Shown piece after piece: positions 20,329 to 28,607 of a DNA stretch of 64,000 nt. Every line of letters starts with the position of its first letter. Within the stretch, counting starts at the first letter, position 1. The notes beneath the pieces were generated by a model, which saw only the letters and a list, made by a program, of their open reading frames with translations, was not told the origin of the DNA and ran no database searches. The position numbers were made by a program, and so were the translations under genes. Source of the DNA: Streptomyces sp. NBC_01262 (GTDB lineage: Bacteria > Actinomycetota > Actinomycetes > Streptomycetales > Streptomycetaceae); NCBI RefSeq assembly GCF_036226365.1, contig NZ_CP108462.1:8414001-8478000 (forward strand), in the 5' to 3' direction.

Positions 20329-21483
20329 ATGACGCAGGATCAGCAGCAGGACCGCCGTCAGGGCCCTGGCCGCAGAAGCCTTATCGCGGGTGCGGCCGCC
20401 CTCGGCGTGGTCGCGCTGCCGGGCACGGCGAGCGCGCACGAGAACGGGAAGGCGCCCGTGCGCAAGCTGCCCGTGCCGGCCGTCATCGGCCACCGGGGCT
20501 CCAGCGGCTACCGCCCGGAGCACACCTTCGGCTCGTACCAGTTCGCGCTGGACATCGGCGCGGATGTCGTGGAGCAGGATCTCGTCCCGACGAAGGACGG
20601 CCATCTGGTCGTACGCCACGAGCCGGAGATCGGCGGCACGACGGATGTGGCGAGCCACCCGGAGTTCGCCGGCCGCAAGACCACCAAGACCATCGACGGC
20701 ATCGCCACCACCGGCTGGTTCACCGAGGACTTCACCCTCGCCGAGCTGAAGACGCTGCGCGCGGTCGAGCGGCTGCCCGCCGTCCGGCAGCGCAACACCA
20801 TCTACGACGGCCGCTGGGAGATCCCCACCTTCGAAGAGGTCCTCAAGTGGGCCGACGAGCAGGGCCGCAAGCGCGGCAAGGCGGTCTGGCTGCACACCGA
20901 GACCAAGCACCCCACCTACTTCCGCTCCATCGGCCTCGGCCTGGAGGAGCCGCTGTACAAGCTGCTGCGCAAGTACGGCCGCCACACCGCGCACGCCCCG
21001 CAGTTCCTGCAGTCCTTCGAGCCCAGCAGCCTGCAGAGGCTCAAGAAGCTCGGCGTGGCCGCGCCCAAGGTTGCGCTGCTGGACGCGGCGACCACCCGTC
21101 CGTACGACTTCGTGGCGGCCGGCGACCCCCGCACCGTCGCCGACCTCGTCACCCCGGCCGGCCTGAAGTGGCTCGCGGGCTTCGCCCAGGGCATCGGCCC
21201 GACGCTGCTGCTGATCATCCCGCGCGACGCGGCCGGCAAGCTCACCACGCCCACCACCCTGGTGGCCGACGCGCACGCCGCCGGGCTGATCCTGCACCCG
21301 TACACCATGCGCAACGAGAACCAGTTCCTGCCCGCGGACTTCCGCACCGGCACCGACCCCAACGCCTACGGCGACGCCTTCGGGGCCTTCAAGGTCTACT
21401 TCGAGCAGGGCATCGACGGCATCTTCTCCGACAACGCGGACACCGCCGTCCTCGCCCGCGAGGACTTCGTCAACGGGCGATGA
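20329..21483 (+). CDS. Tat-exported glycerophosphodiester phosphodiesterase
   Basis: 384 residues that release glycerol 3-phosphate from glycerophosphodiesters outside the cell. The Tat signal reads GRRSLIAGAAALGVVAL with cleavage after ASA (near residue 37). The catalytic motifs are IGHRGSSGYRPEHT near residue 47 and EQDLVPTKDGHLVV, the metal-binding and acid-base positions of GDPD TIM barrels, with HTETKHP further on. The ATG follows AAGGAG at seven bases; the upstream in-frame start at 20269 is unlikely. The long form resembles GlpQ. Confidence 0.9.
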   Translation: MTQDQQQDRRQGPGRRSLIAGAAALGVVALPGTASAHENGKAPVRKLPVPAVIGHRGSSGYRPEHTFGSYQFALDIGADVVEQDLVPTKDGHLVVRHEPEIGGTTDVASHPEFAGRKTTKTIDGIATTGWFTEDFTLAELKTLRAVERLPAVRQRNTIYDGRWEIPTFEEVLKWADEQGRKRGKAVWLHTETKHPTYFRSIGLGLEEPLYKLLRKYGRHTAHAPQFLQSFEPSSLQRLKKLGVAAPKVALLDAATTRPYDFVAAGDPRTVADLVTPAGLKWLAGFAQGIGPTLLLIIPRDAAGKLTTPTTLVADAHAAGLILHPYTMRNENQFLPADFRTGTDPNAYGDAFGAFKVYFEQGIDGIFSDNADTAVLAREDFVNGR

Positions 21484-21555
21484 CGGCACCCCGCGTCCGG
21501 GTGGTTGCCGCTCCGTAGGGCAACCACCCGGCGCGGCGGCCGTGTCCCGTACGGC

Positions 21556-22074
21556 ATGACGCCCATCACGCCCAGGACGCCCGAAATCGACCTCGCCCGC
21601 CTGCGCCCGCTCCTCGCCGCCGAGGCCGCCGCCGAAGCCGTCCCCGGCGGCATCGAGGCCGCCGACCTCGAACAGGGCGTCTGGCTGCGGCTCCTGGAAC
21701 TGCCCGAGCCCCCGGCCGATCCCGCGCGCTGGCTGCGCAGCGCGGTCCGGGCCGAGGCGCGGCCCGCCCTGCGCAGGCTGCGCCGCGAGACCCATACGCT
21801 TCCTGCGCATGCCGCGCCGACCGCCGAGCAGGAACTGATCGACGCCGAGCAGCGCAACACCCTGCGCGCCGCCGCGGCCCGGCTGCCCGGCCGCTGCCCC
21901 GAGCTGGTGTCCGCCCTCATCTCCCGGGCCGATCCCACCTATCCGGAGATCGCCCGCGAGTTGGGTATCTCACAGGGAAGCCTGGGTCCGCTCCGTTCCC
22001 GCTGCCTGGGCTGCCTGCGTACGATCCTGAACACCCGGGTTCGAACCAGTGCGGGCACGGGTAAGGCACCGTAA
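21556..22074 (+). CDS. Small sigma-factor-like protein
   Basis: About 172 residues arranged like a short ECF sigma factor: an N-terminal helical region (DLEQGVWLRLLELPEPPADPARWLRSAV, split) that could be a reduced region 2, then a C-terminal helix-turn-helix resembling region 4 (YPEIARELGISQGSLGPLR). No anti-sigma gene is adjacent. The key core-polymerase-binding residues of region 2 are not clear, so it may regulate rather than replace a sigma factor. The start is uncertain: ATG 21556 has no clear ribosome-binding site and an earlier start at 21505 is open. Confidence 0.65.
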   Translation: MTPITPRTPEIDLARLRPLLAAEAAAEAVPGGIEAADLEQGVWLRLLELPEPPADPARWLRSAVRAEARPALRRLRRETHTLPAHAAPTAEQELIDAEQRNTLRAAAARLPGRCPELVSALISRADPTYPEIARELGISQGSLGPLRSRCLGCLRTILNTRVRTSAGTGKAP

Positions 22075-22090
22075 ACAACCGGCGCCACGG

Positions 22091-22114
22091 AGCCGGCGCG
22101 CACCCGCGCCGGCT
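22091..22114 (+). terminator. Intrinsic terminator after the sigma-like gene
   Basis: A 10-bp GC-rich stem (AGCCGGCGCG with its complement) closes on the four-base loop CACC and is followed by a pyrimidine-rich tail. It separates the sigma-like gene from the GNAT gene. Confidence 0.65.
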
Positions 22115-22190
22115 TCATTCAGGGCACACGTTCCGGGCGCAACCCTCACCCTCCCGCGTCCGGGCGGACTCGAAGGGGAGGCCTGCGCAC

Positions 22191-22697
22191 ATGGGCATGA
22201 GCGTGACCATCTCTACGGCGGTCGACGGCGACGCCGAGAACATCCTCAAACTCCAGTACCTCGCCTACCAGAGCGAGGCGGAGCTCTACGGGGACTACAG
22301 CATCGAACCGCTCACCCAGACCCTCGACGCGCTGCGTGCGGAGCTCGCCGAGGGCACCGTGCTGGTGGCCAGACTGGGCGAGGAGGTCGTCGGCTCCGTA
22401 CGCGGCGTCGTCGACGACGACGGCACCGCGCGGATCGCGAAACTGATCGTTCACCCGCGCATGCAGCGCCACGGCCTCGGCGGCCGTCTGCTGCGCGCGA
22501 TCGAGGAGCGCCTCGCCGCGGGCTGCGAGGCCAAGCGATATCGGCTCTTCACCGGCCACCGCAGCGAGTTCAACCTGCGGCTCTACCGCAAGCTCGGCTA
22601 CGCGCAGATCGGCGCCACCGAGCAGGTCACCCGCCGGCTGAGCCTGGTCCACATGGAAAAGCCCGCGATAGCGGAGACCTACGCCGCGAGTGCGTGA
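22191..22697 (+). CDS. GNAT N-acetyltransferase
   Basis: A 168-residue acetyltransferase. The acetyl-CoA motif is RMQRHGLGGRLLRAIEE preceded by the strand IAKLIVHP, and the C-terminal motif B contains LRLYRKLGYAQIG. The ATG follows GGGGAGG. The substrate is unknown; single-domain enzymes of this type acetylate small amines or protein N-termini. It converges with a pair of small membrane protein genes. Confidence 0.85.
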   Translation: MGMSVTISTAVDGDAENILKLQYLAYQSEAELYGDYSIEPLTQTLDALRAELAEGTVLVARLGEEVVGSVRGVVDDDGTARIAKLIVHPRMQRHGLGGRLLRAIEERLAAGCEAKRYRLFTGHRSEFNLRLYRKLGYAQIGATEQVTRRLSLVHMEKPAIAETYAASA

Positions 22698-23120
22698 TCA
22701 GGCTTCTTCGTGCTGTGGCTGCGCCGACCGGCGCAGCCACAGCAGGCCGGTGACCGGGACGATCACCGGCAGGAAGAGATAGCCGATCCCGTAGTCCGAC
22801 CACACCGTCTGGTCGGGGAAGGCGGCTGAGTCCAGGACGGTCAGCGTCCCGACGGCGAGCACGCCGATCAGCTCCACCGTGCAGCTCACCAGCGCCACCC
22901 GGCGCGCGGTCTCGCCGCCGCGCCACAGGGCGACCGTGATCACGGTGTAGAGGATTCCCGCCAGCAGCGACAGGACGTACGCCAGCGGCGCCTCGTCGAA
23001 CTGCATGCTGATCTGCACGATCGCCCGCGACAGGGCGGCCACCGTGAACACCCCGTAGAGCGACAGCAGCAGCCGCCCGGGCCCCCGGCCGATGCCCGTG
23101 TCAGAGCGCGTGTCAGACAC
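22698..23120 (-). CDS. Hypothetical four-helix membrane protein
   Basis: 140 residues with about four hydrophobic segments (LLLSLYGVFTVAAL, LAYVLSLLAGILYTV, VALVSCTVELIGVLAV and YLFLPVIVPVTGLLWL). The short tail is charged. It overlaps the gene upstream by eight bases, so the two are probably co-translated. I recognise no catalytic motif. Small paired membrane proteins of this type are common in Streptomyces. Confidence 0.7.
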   Translation of the reverse strand: MSDTRSDTGIGRGPGRLLLSLYGVFTVAALSRAIVQISMQFDEAPLAYVLSLLAGILYTVITVALWRGGETARRVALVSCTVELIGVLAVGTLTVLDSAAFPDQTVWSDYGIGYLFLPVIVPVTGLLWLRRSAQPQHEEA

Positions 23121-23481
23121 TGATGCCTCCCCAGATGTCGTACAGCCGCACTTCCAGTACGGCCAGGATCACGCCGCCCGCCGCGACGATCGCCGAGCCC
23201 CAGCGGGTGCGCTCGGTCAGCGACATGAAGCCCGCCGCCGGGATCGTGGAGACCGCCCCGAGCAGATACGCGACGAAGATCACAGTCCCGTCGTCCGGCT
23301 TCTCGCCGCCTGCGAGCTTGACCACGCCCACCACGAGCTGGACCAGGGCCAGAACCGACACGACCGCCATGCCGATGAAGTGCCAGTCCTTGGTGGACTG
23401 GTCCCGGAAGGCGGCGAAACCGCACCAGGCGGCCAGCAGCAGCGCCGCGACCGAGACGGTGAGGGTGAGCGCGTCGAGCAT
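23113..23481 (-). CDS. Hypothetical small membrane protein
   Basis: 122 residues with about four membrane segments (LTVSVAALLLAAWCGFA, FIGMAVVSVLALVQLVVGV, IFVAYLLGAVSTIPAAG and AIVAAGGVILAVLEV). It overlaps the next gene by eight bases and probably works with it. No function can be inferred. Its upstream side borders the TnpB remnant. Confidence 0.7.
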   Translation of the reverse strand: MLDALTLTVSVAALLLAAWCGFAAFRDQSTKDWHFIGMAVVSVLALVQLVVGVVKLAGGEKPDDGTVIFVAYLLGAVSTIPAAGFMSLTERTRWGSAIVAAGGVILAVLEVRLYDIWGGISV

Positions 23482-23535
23482 GCGGCGACTCTAATACGGG
23501 CGGGAGCCCGCGAAGCGCGCGGGAGGGCGTCCGGA

Positions 23536-23676
23536 ATGCGGACGGGGGAGATCGGCCGGTTCGAGCCGACTCCCCAGATGTGCTCCGTGTGCGGCGTCAA
23601 GGACGGGCCCAAACCCTGCACGTCGGGGCGGATCGGCGTCCACGCGATATGCATCGATCACAAGCCGACGTGGTAG
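23536..23676 (+). pseudogene. Remnant of a TnpB C-terminus
   Basis: The short frame contains EIGRFEPTPQMCSVCGVKDG followed by PKP, which matches the first half of the zinc-ribbon end of another TnpB type, and then breaks off. The missing continuation would hold the second CxxC and the last catalytic Asp. The break lies where the left side of the intact TnpB element begins (about 23615), so the intact element appears to have inserted into an older one. Confidence 0.6.
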
Positions 23677-23686
23677 TTTGTGAACT

Positions 23687-24895
23687 ATGGCCACCCAGGT
23701 GAAGCGGGCGTTCAAGTACCGCTTCTATCCCGACGACGCGCAGGCAGCTGAGCTGTCGCGCACTTTCGGGTGCGTGCGGAAGGTCTACAACCTGGCCCTC
23801 GAAGCCCGTACCGCCGCGTGGTACCAGCGGCAGGAGCGGGTCAACTACAACGCCACCTCGGCGATGCTCACGGCCTGGAAGAAGACCGAGGAGCTGGCCT
23901 TCTTGTCCGAGGTGTCCTCGGTGCCGTTGCAGCAGTGCCTGAGGCACCTGCAAGGCGCGTTCACCAGCTTCTTCGACGGCCGCGCGAAGTACCCGCGGTT
24001 CAAGTCGCGGAAGAAGTCCCGCCGCTCCGCCGAGTACACCAGCTCGGCGTTCCGCTACCGGGACGGCAGGCTCACGCTCGCCAAGATGCGCGAGCCCCTG
24101 GACATCGTGTGGTCCCGGCCGCTGCCGGAAGGCGCCGTACCGTCGACGGTGACCGTGTCCCAGGACGCGGCCGGTCGCTGGTTCGTGTCCCTGCTCTGCG
24201 ACGACGCGATCACCCCGGCCCCGGCCACCACGGCCGCCGTCGGGATCGACGCGGGGATCACCTCGTTGATGACCCTGTCCACCGGGGAGAAGGTCACCAA
24301 CCCCCGGCACGAGCGCCGCGACCGGGCCCGCCTGGCCAGGGCCCAGCGGGCGCTGTCCCGCAAGGAAAAGGGCTCCGCCAACCGGGACAAGGCCCGGGTG
24401 AAGATCGCCCGAGTCCACGCCAGGATCACCGACCGCCGCCGTGACTTCCTGCACAAACTGACCACTCGTCTCGTCCGTGAGAACCAAACGGTCGTGATCG
24501 AGGACCTCAGCGTCCGCAACATGGTCAAGAACCACACCCTGGCCCGAGCCATCTCGGACGCGGCATGGACCGACATGCGGTCGATGCTGGAGTACAAGGC
24601 CCAGTGGTACGGGCGTGAACTCGTCGTGATCGACCGCTGGTTCCCCAGCTCAAAACTGTGCGGGGCCTGTGGGGCGATCCGGGAGAAGCTGCCGCTGAAC
24701 GTCCGAGAGTGGACGTGCGAGTGCGGCGCGGTGCATGACCGCGATGTGAACGCGGCGAAGAACATTCTCGCGGCCGGGCTGGCCGTGTCTGCCTGTGGAG
24801 ACGGTGTAAGACCTCAACGGGAGTCCTCCCGGACGGGGCAGTCGTCGGTGAAGCAGGAACCCCAGCGGGCGACCGCTCGAATCCCCCGCCCTTAG
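23687..24895 (+). CDS. tnpB: RNA-guided nuclease TnpB
   Basis: 402 residues, complete. TnpB proteins are RNA-guided DNA nucleases related to Cas12 and help their insertion sequence persist. The RuvC residues are all present: Asp188 in VGIDAG, Glu272 in VIEDLSV and Asp353 in HDRDVNAAKN. The zinc ribbon has CGAC and CEC cysteines at 325, 328, 344 and 346. The N-terminus (KRAFKYRFYP) is typical. The last 40 codons overlap the probable omega RNA. It looks fully active. Confidence 0.92.
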   Translation: MATQVKRAFKYRFYPDDAQAAELSRTFGCVRKVYNLALEARTAAWYQRQERVNYNATSAMLTAWKKTEELAFLSEVSSVPLQQCLRHLQGAFTSFFDGRAKYPRFKSRKKSRRSAEYTSSAFRYRDGRLTLAKMREPLDIVWSRPLPEGAVPSTVTVSQDAAGRWFVSLLCDDAITPAPATTAAVGIDAGITSLMTLSTGEKVTNPRHERRDRARLARAQRALSRKEKGSANRDKARVKIARVHARITDRRRDFLHKLTTRLVRENQTVVIEDLSVRNMVKNHTLARAISDAAWTDMRSMLEYKAQWYGRELVVIDRWFPSSKLCGACGAIREKLPLNVREWTCECGAVHDRDVNAAKNILAAGLAVSACGDGVRPQRESSRTGQSSVKQEPQRATARIPRP

Positions 24896-24912
24896 GCGGG
24901 AGAGGAAGTCAA
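24780..24912 (+). ncRNA. Probable omega RNA (reRNA) at the element right end
   Basis: TnpB guides are made from the right end of the element. Here the sequence after the RuvC-coding part contains a 5-bp stem AGCGG/CCGCT with loop GCGA (24864-24877) and a 6-bp stem CCCGCC/GGCGGG with loop CTTA (24885-24900), followed by AGAGGAAGTCAA, which matches the usual 3' scaffold layout. The guide would be the flanking bases after about 24912. The 5' limit is a guess. Confidence 0.6.
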
Positions 24913-25301
24913 TCCGTCGTTCTGACCGAGGCGCCGCCCGCGGCGCCCGGCCAGTCCAGCTTGAGCTGCTGTGCCCGGGGCAGCCGCGACACGATCAGGT
25001 CGTAGGAGTCCTCGATCAGCTCGCGGACCAGGCCGCCGGGCAGCGAGCCGTCGAGGGTGACCGTGTTCCAGTGCCGCTTGTTCAGGTGGTAGCCGGGCAT
25101 GATCGCCGGGTGCGCCGCCCGCAGCCGTACGGCGAGATCGGGGTCGCACTTGAGGCTGACCTTCAGCGGGAGGCCGTCCAGCGCGCTGATCGCGAAGATC
25201 TTGCCGCCGACCTTGAAGACCGAGGTCTCGGGGCCGAACGGGAATTCCTCGGCGGCGCCGTTGAGACCGAGGCAGGCGGCCTTGAGTTCGATGGGGTCCA
25301 C
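24909..25301 (-). CDS. MmcQ/YjbR-family protein
   Basis: About 130 residues of the small MmcQ/YjbR fold, a DNA-binding-like alpha/beta domain of unknown role. Typical motifs are EEFPFGPETSVFKVGGKIFA (20 residues), LKCDPD and MPGYHLNKRHWNTV. Its stop codon lies within the right end of the TnpB element, so insertion may have replaced the last codons; the family core is complete. The GTG at 25301 gives the expected N-terminus. Confidence 0.8.
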   Translation of the reverse strand: MDPIELKAACLGLNGAAEEFPFGPETSVFKVGGKIFAISALDGLPLKVSLKCDPDLAVRLRAAHPAIMPGYHLNKRHWNTVTLDGSLPGGLVRELIEDSYDLIVSRLPRAQQLKLDWPGAAGGASVRTTD

Positions 25302-25326
25302 GACCCCATTCAACCGTGAACCGCGA

Positions 25327-26094
25327 TCAGCCGCGCCGTACCCAGTACACATCCGTCGTGTACGGCATCTCGATGCTGCCCGGCTGCCGGGTCGCCTTGT
25401 GCGAGCCGAGGACCGTGAGGACCTCGGCCCGTACGCGCTCCTGCTCCGCCGGGCTCATCACCGCGACATGGCTGGAGGACATCATCCGCTCCACCACGTC
25501 GGTGACCGTCGTCGTGTGGGGGTTCGCCCAGTGCCGCTCCTGTATCCGCGACCAGCCCCGCCGTCCCGCGAAGGCCCCGCGCCAGCCGTCGTCCAGCGGG
25601 CTGGGCAGATCGCGGGGGGCGAGCCGGAAGTAGATGTCCTGGAAGTCGCGGACCCAGGGCACGGAGGTGTCGTACGTGTTCCACACCAGCGCCAGCGCGC
25701 CGCCGGGCCGCAGCAGCCGCTCGACCTCGGCGAGCGCGTCCGCCTCCTGGAACCAGTGCCAGGACTGGGCGGCGACCACCGCGTCCGCGCAGCCGTCCGG
25801 CAGCCCGGTGGCCTCGGCGGTGCCCGCGGTGACCGTTACCCCCGGCAGCAGCTCGGACAGCCGGGCGCGCATCTCGGCGACCGGCTCCACCGCGAGGACG
25901 TGGGCGCCGGTCAGCGCCAGCAGCCGGGTGAACTTGCCCGTGCCGGCCCCGAGGTCGACGACCGTGCGTCCGGCCTGAAGGGGCAGCGCGTCCGCCAGCT
26001 CGGCGAGCGCCGCCATGGGGTACGAGGGGCGGGACCGCTCGTACACACCCGCGGACCGCTGATATCCGACTCCTGCTGCGTGGTGCACCGTCAC
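25327..26094 (-). CDS. Class I SAM-dependent methyltransferase
   Basis: About 255 residues. The SAM-binding motif I is VVDLGAGTGKFTRLL with VLAVEPVAEMR after it and VVAAQSWHWFQE as motif II, typical of the UbiE/Methyltransf_11 group. The longer open frame upstream (to 26385) lacks typical composition and is not included; GTG at 26094 or 26088 is the likely start. It ends 26 bases before the MmcQ-like gene on the same strand. The substrate is unknown. Confidence 0.82.
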   Translation of the reverse strand: MTVHHAAGVGYQRSAGVYERSRPSYPMAALAELADALPLQAGRTVVDLGAGTGKFTRLLALTGAHVLAVEPVAEMRARLSELLPGVTVTAGTAEATGLPDGCADAVVAAQSWHWFQEADALAEVERLLRPGGALALVWNTYDTSVPWVRDFQDIYFRLAPRDLPSPLDDGWRGAFAGRRGWSRIQERHWANPHTTTVTDVVERMMSSSHVAVMSPAEQERVRAEVLTVLGSHKATRQPGSIEMPYTTDVYWVRRG

Positions 26095-26314
26095 GCGGGC
26101 TGACGGTAGCAGGACCGTATGACAGGAGTGGTACCGGACCTGCGCAAAGAGCCGGGGAACAGCGCGCCAACTCCGCACGGTGAAGGAACGGTTGGCCGTA
26201 CTCTTGAACGACGGCCACGGCGAGCCCCCATGACCCTGCCCTGCGCATGACCCGGCCGATGTTGCATGCTGTGCTCTTCCATCCGGCACACGTGCCCTGG
26301 CTACGGAGCGGCGA

Positions 26315-26950
26315 ATGACCTCCTTTCCGGACATCTCCATCAGTACGGAGCGGCTGGTGCTGCGCTCCTTCGAGGAGACGGACATCCCCGCCCTCGCCGA
26401 GATGATGAACGACGAACTCGTGACGGCCTGGACCTCGGTGCCCTGGCCCTACTCCGAGGCGATCGCCCGGGACTGGGCCACGGTGAGCTCGCACGCCGTG
26501 CGCACCGAGGGACGCGGCATCGTCTTCGCCGTCACCGAGTTCCTCACCCAGCGCCTCGTCGGCATCTGCCACCTGGACAACACCGACTGGCGCACGCGAA
26601 GCAGCGAGGTCGGCTACATGATCGCGCCCTGGGCGCGCGGCGAGGGCTACGCGGCCGAGGCGGTGACGGCCGCCGCCCAGTGGCTCTTCGACGACCAGAA
26701 GTTCGAGCGGCTGGAGCTGAGGACGGCCGCCGACAACACCGCGTCGCAGCAGGTCGCGCAGAAGATCGGCTGCATCAGCGAAGGCGTCCTGCGCAACGCG
26801 GGAATCGTCCGCAGCCAGACGGAGGACGGGCGCTGGGCCGAGATCCGCACCGACCTCATCGTGTGGAGCCTGCTCCCGGAGGACCTCGACGGCGCCGACG
26901 AGCAGTCCGCCGACGGCAGGGACTACGCGTCCTTCGCCGACTGGCACTGA
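26315..26950 (+). CDS. GNAT acetyltransferase, RimJ/RimL type
   Basis: A 211-residue acetyltransferase of the ribosomal-protein/spermidine class. It opens with ISTERLVLRSFEETDIPAL, has YMIAPWARGEGYAAEAV as the acetyl-CoA loop, and NTASQQVAQKIGCISEG as the C-terminal motif. The ATG follows ACGGAG. The tail (residues 190-211) is acidic. It precedes the cobalamin genes but is probably unrelated to them. Confidence 0.85.
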   Translation: MTSFPDISISTERLVLRSFEETDIPALAEMMNDELVTAWTSVPWPYSEAIARDWATVSSHAVRTEGRGIVFAVTEFLTQRLVGICHLDNTDWRTRSSEVGYMIAPWARGEGYAAEAVTAAAQWLFDDQKFERLELRTAADNTASQQVAQKIGCISEGVLRNAGIVRSQTEDGRWAEIRTDLIVWSLLPEDLDGADEQSADGRDYASFADWH

Positions 26951-27089
26951 ACCGGCTGAGAACCCGGCGCCGGGAACCGCCGCCGAGAACCGGCACCGAA
27001 CCGGTACTCGGGCGGACTCATCGCCAAGATCCCGCCGGGGTAGTGTGCGGTGACAGCCCGCACGCGACGCGCCCAGGAGGCAGACCACA

Positions 27090-28328
27090 ATGGCCGACCG
27101 GGTCACGGTGATCGGGTGGGACGGCTCGCCTCCGACCGAGGCCGCGCGGTCCGCCCTCGGCGCGGCCACCCTCGTGGCCGGCACCCGCAACCACCTCGCC
27201 CTGCCGTTCGTCCCGCGGGACGCCGAACGGATCGTCCTGGGCAGCATCGACCTGGCCGCCCGCCGCATCGCCGGCCACCGGGGCACCGCCGTGGTCCTCG
27301 CCGACGGCGACCCGGGCTTCTTCGGCGTCGTACGCGCCCTGCGCGCGCCGGAATACGGCCTGGAAGTCGAGGTCGTGCCCGGAGTGTCATCCGTCGCTCA
27401 GGCTTTCGCACGCGCCGGGATGGCCTGGGACGACGCCCGCGTCGTCGTCGCCCACGAGCGCACCCTGCGCAGGGCGGTCAACGTCTGCCGCGCCTACCCC
27501 AAGGTCGCCGTCCTCACCGCCCCCGGCGCCGGACCGGCCGAACTGGCCCTGCTGCTCGGCGGAGTGCACCGCACCTTCGTCATCTGCGAGGCGCTCGGCA
27601 CCGAGCAGGAGCAGGTGACCGTTCTCACCTCGGACAAGGTCGCCGACCACACCTGGCGCGACCCGAACGTGGTGCTCGTCGTCGGCGGCATCACCTCGTC
27701 CGCGCCCGCCGTCGCCGGACGCAGCGGGTGGATCGCCGGCCGCGACCCCGGTTTCCCCGGTCCCGTACGCGGCTGGGCGCTGCCCGTCGAGGAGTACGCG
27801 ATGGGGCCCGTGCGGGACGTCCCGGAAGGCGGCGACTCCGCGTCCCTGCGGGCCCTCCAGCTCGCCCACCTCGGCCCGCGCACCGGCGACCTCGTCTGGG
27901 ATGTCGGCGCCGGCGCGGCCGGAGGCGCGGCCGCCGTCGAGGCCGCGCGCTTCGGGGCCGCGGTCATCGCGGTCGACCGGGACGCGGACGCCTGCGCCCG
28001 GATCGAGGCCAGCGCACGGAAGTTCGGCGTCCCCGTCCACATCCTGCACGGCACCGCCCCCCAGGCCCTGGAGGACCTTCCGGAACCGGACGTCGTCCGG
28101 CTGGGCGGCGGTTGCGGCGCCGACGTGGTCGCCGCGTGCGTCTCCCGCCGCCCCGAGCGGATCGCGGCCAGCGCGGTCAACCGGGACGAGGCCGAGGCCG
28201 TCAGCCAGGCGCTGGAGGACGGCGGATACACCGTGGGACGTGTCCTGTTGCAGGCCGTCGAGCTCGGTTCCGACTGGACCGAGCGCGAGCGCGCCGTGGT
28301 CTTCGCGCTGTGCGGTCATCGCAGGTGA
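27090..28328 (+). CDS. cobL: Precorrin-6Y C5,15-methyltransferase (decarboxylating)
   Basis: CobL methylates the corrin ring at C5 and C15 and removes the acetate at C12 in aerobic cobalamin synthesis. The 412-residue protein is the usual two-domain fusion. The N-terminal CbiE-like part (residues 1-200) has GDPGFFGVV and VVPGVSSVAQAFARAG, and the C-terminal CbiT-like SAM domain (about 245-412) has LVWDVGAGAAGGAAAVEAAR and VRLGGGCGADV. The gene stands alone upstream of the BluB-CobT fusion and may be terminated by the hairpin at 28331. Confidence 0.92.
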   Translation: MADRVTVIGWDGSPPTEAARSALGAATLVAGTRNHLALPFVPRDAERIVLGSIDLAARRIAGHRGTAVVLADGDPGFFGVVRALRAPEYGLEVEVVPGVSSVAQAFARAGMAWDDARVVVAHERTLRRAVNVCRAYPKVAVLTAPGAGPAELALLLGGVHRTFVICEALGTEQEQVTVLTSDKVADHTWRDPNVVLVVGGITSSAPAVAGRSGWIAGRDPGFPGPVRGWALPVEEYAMGPVRDVPEGGDSASLRALQLAHLGPRTGDLVWDVGAGAAGGAAAVEAARFGAAVIAVDRDADACARIEASARKFGVPVHILHGTAPQALEDLPEPDVVRLGGGCGADVVAACVSRRPERIAASAVNRDEAEAVSQALEDGGYTVGRVLLQAVELGSDWTERERAVVFALCGHRR

Positions 28329-28330
28329 AA

Positions 28331-28353
28331 GCCCGTACGGACCCCGTGCGGGC
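28331..28353 (+). terminator. Hairpin after cobL
   Basis: GCCCGTACGG and CCGTGCGGGC pair with one G-T wobble around ACC. It immediately follows the cobL stop and probably ends that transcript. The remaining 250 bases before the next gene hold no recognisable cobalamin riboswitch core; possible promoter elements are TTGACG near 28459 and TAGGCT near 28425. Confidence 0.55.
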
Positions 28354-28607
28354 CGGTGGCTTCCGGGCGTTGCGTCCGGATTGCGCCGCACCCCCTCGGG
28401 AGTACGCGGACGTGTGCGCACGGTAGGCTGGCGGCTCGTTGTACCGGTCGTCGTGGTTGACGGATGGTCTGAGCGGCTGTCAGTGCGGACAGTGCTTCTC
28501 ACCCTTCGCCGACGGTGCCGCTGACGGGGAACGCTCGTTGTTCCTGTGGGCGGCAGTGCGCGCGGTGCGGCGTTGGAAGGAGCGAAACCGATGGGCGAGG
28601 GGCACGC

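Larger units (their letters stand above)
23536..24912 (+). mobile_element. IS200/IS605-type TnpB element (no TnpA) nested in an older remnant
   Basis: The region comprises the TnpB remnant, an 8-bp inverted repeat (CACGTCGG at 23619, CCGACGTG at 23665) at the probable left end, an intact tnpB, and a right end with two small hairpins ending in GAAGTCAA near 24912. There is no Y1 transposase nearby, so it is an IS1341-like element that would need help to move. The exact left boundary is inferred from where the older tnpB sequence stops. Confidence 0.7.

Noticed and set aside
26095-26385. N-terminal extension of the methyltransferase
   Set aside because: About 97 residues of motif-free composition that overlap the GNAT gene on the other strand.
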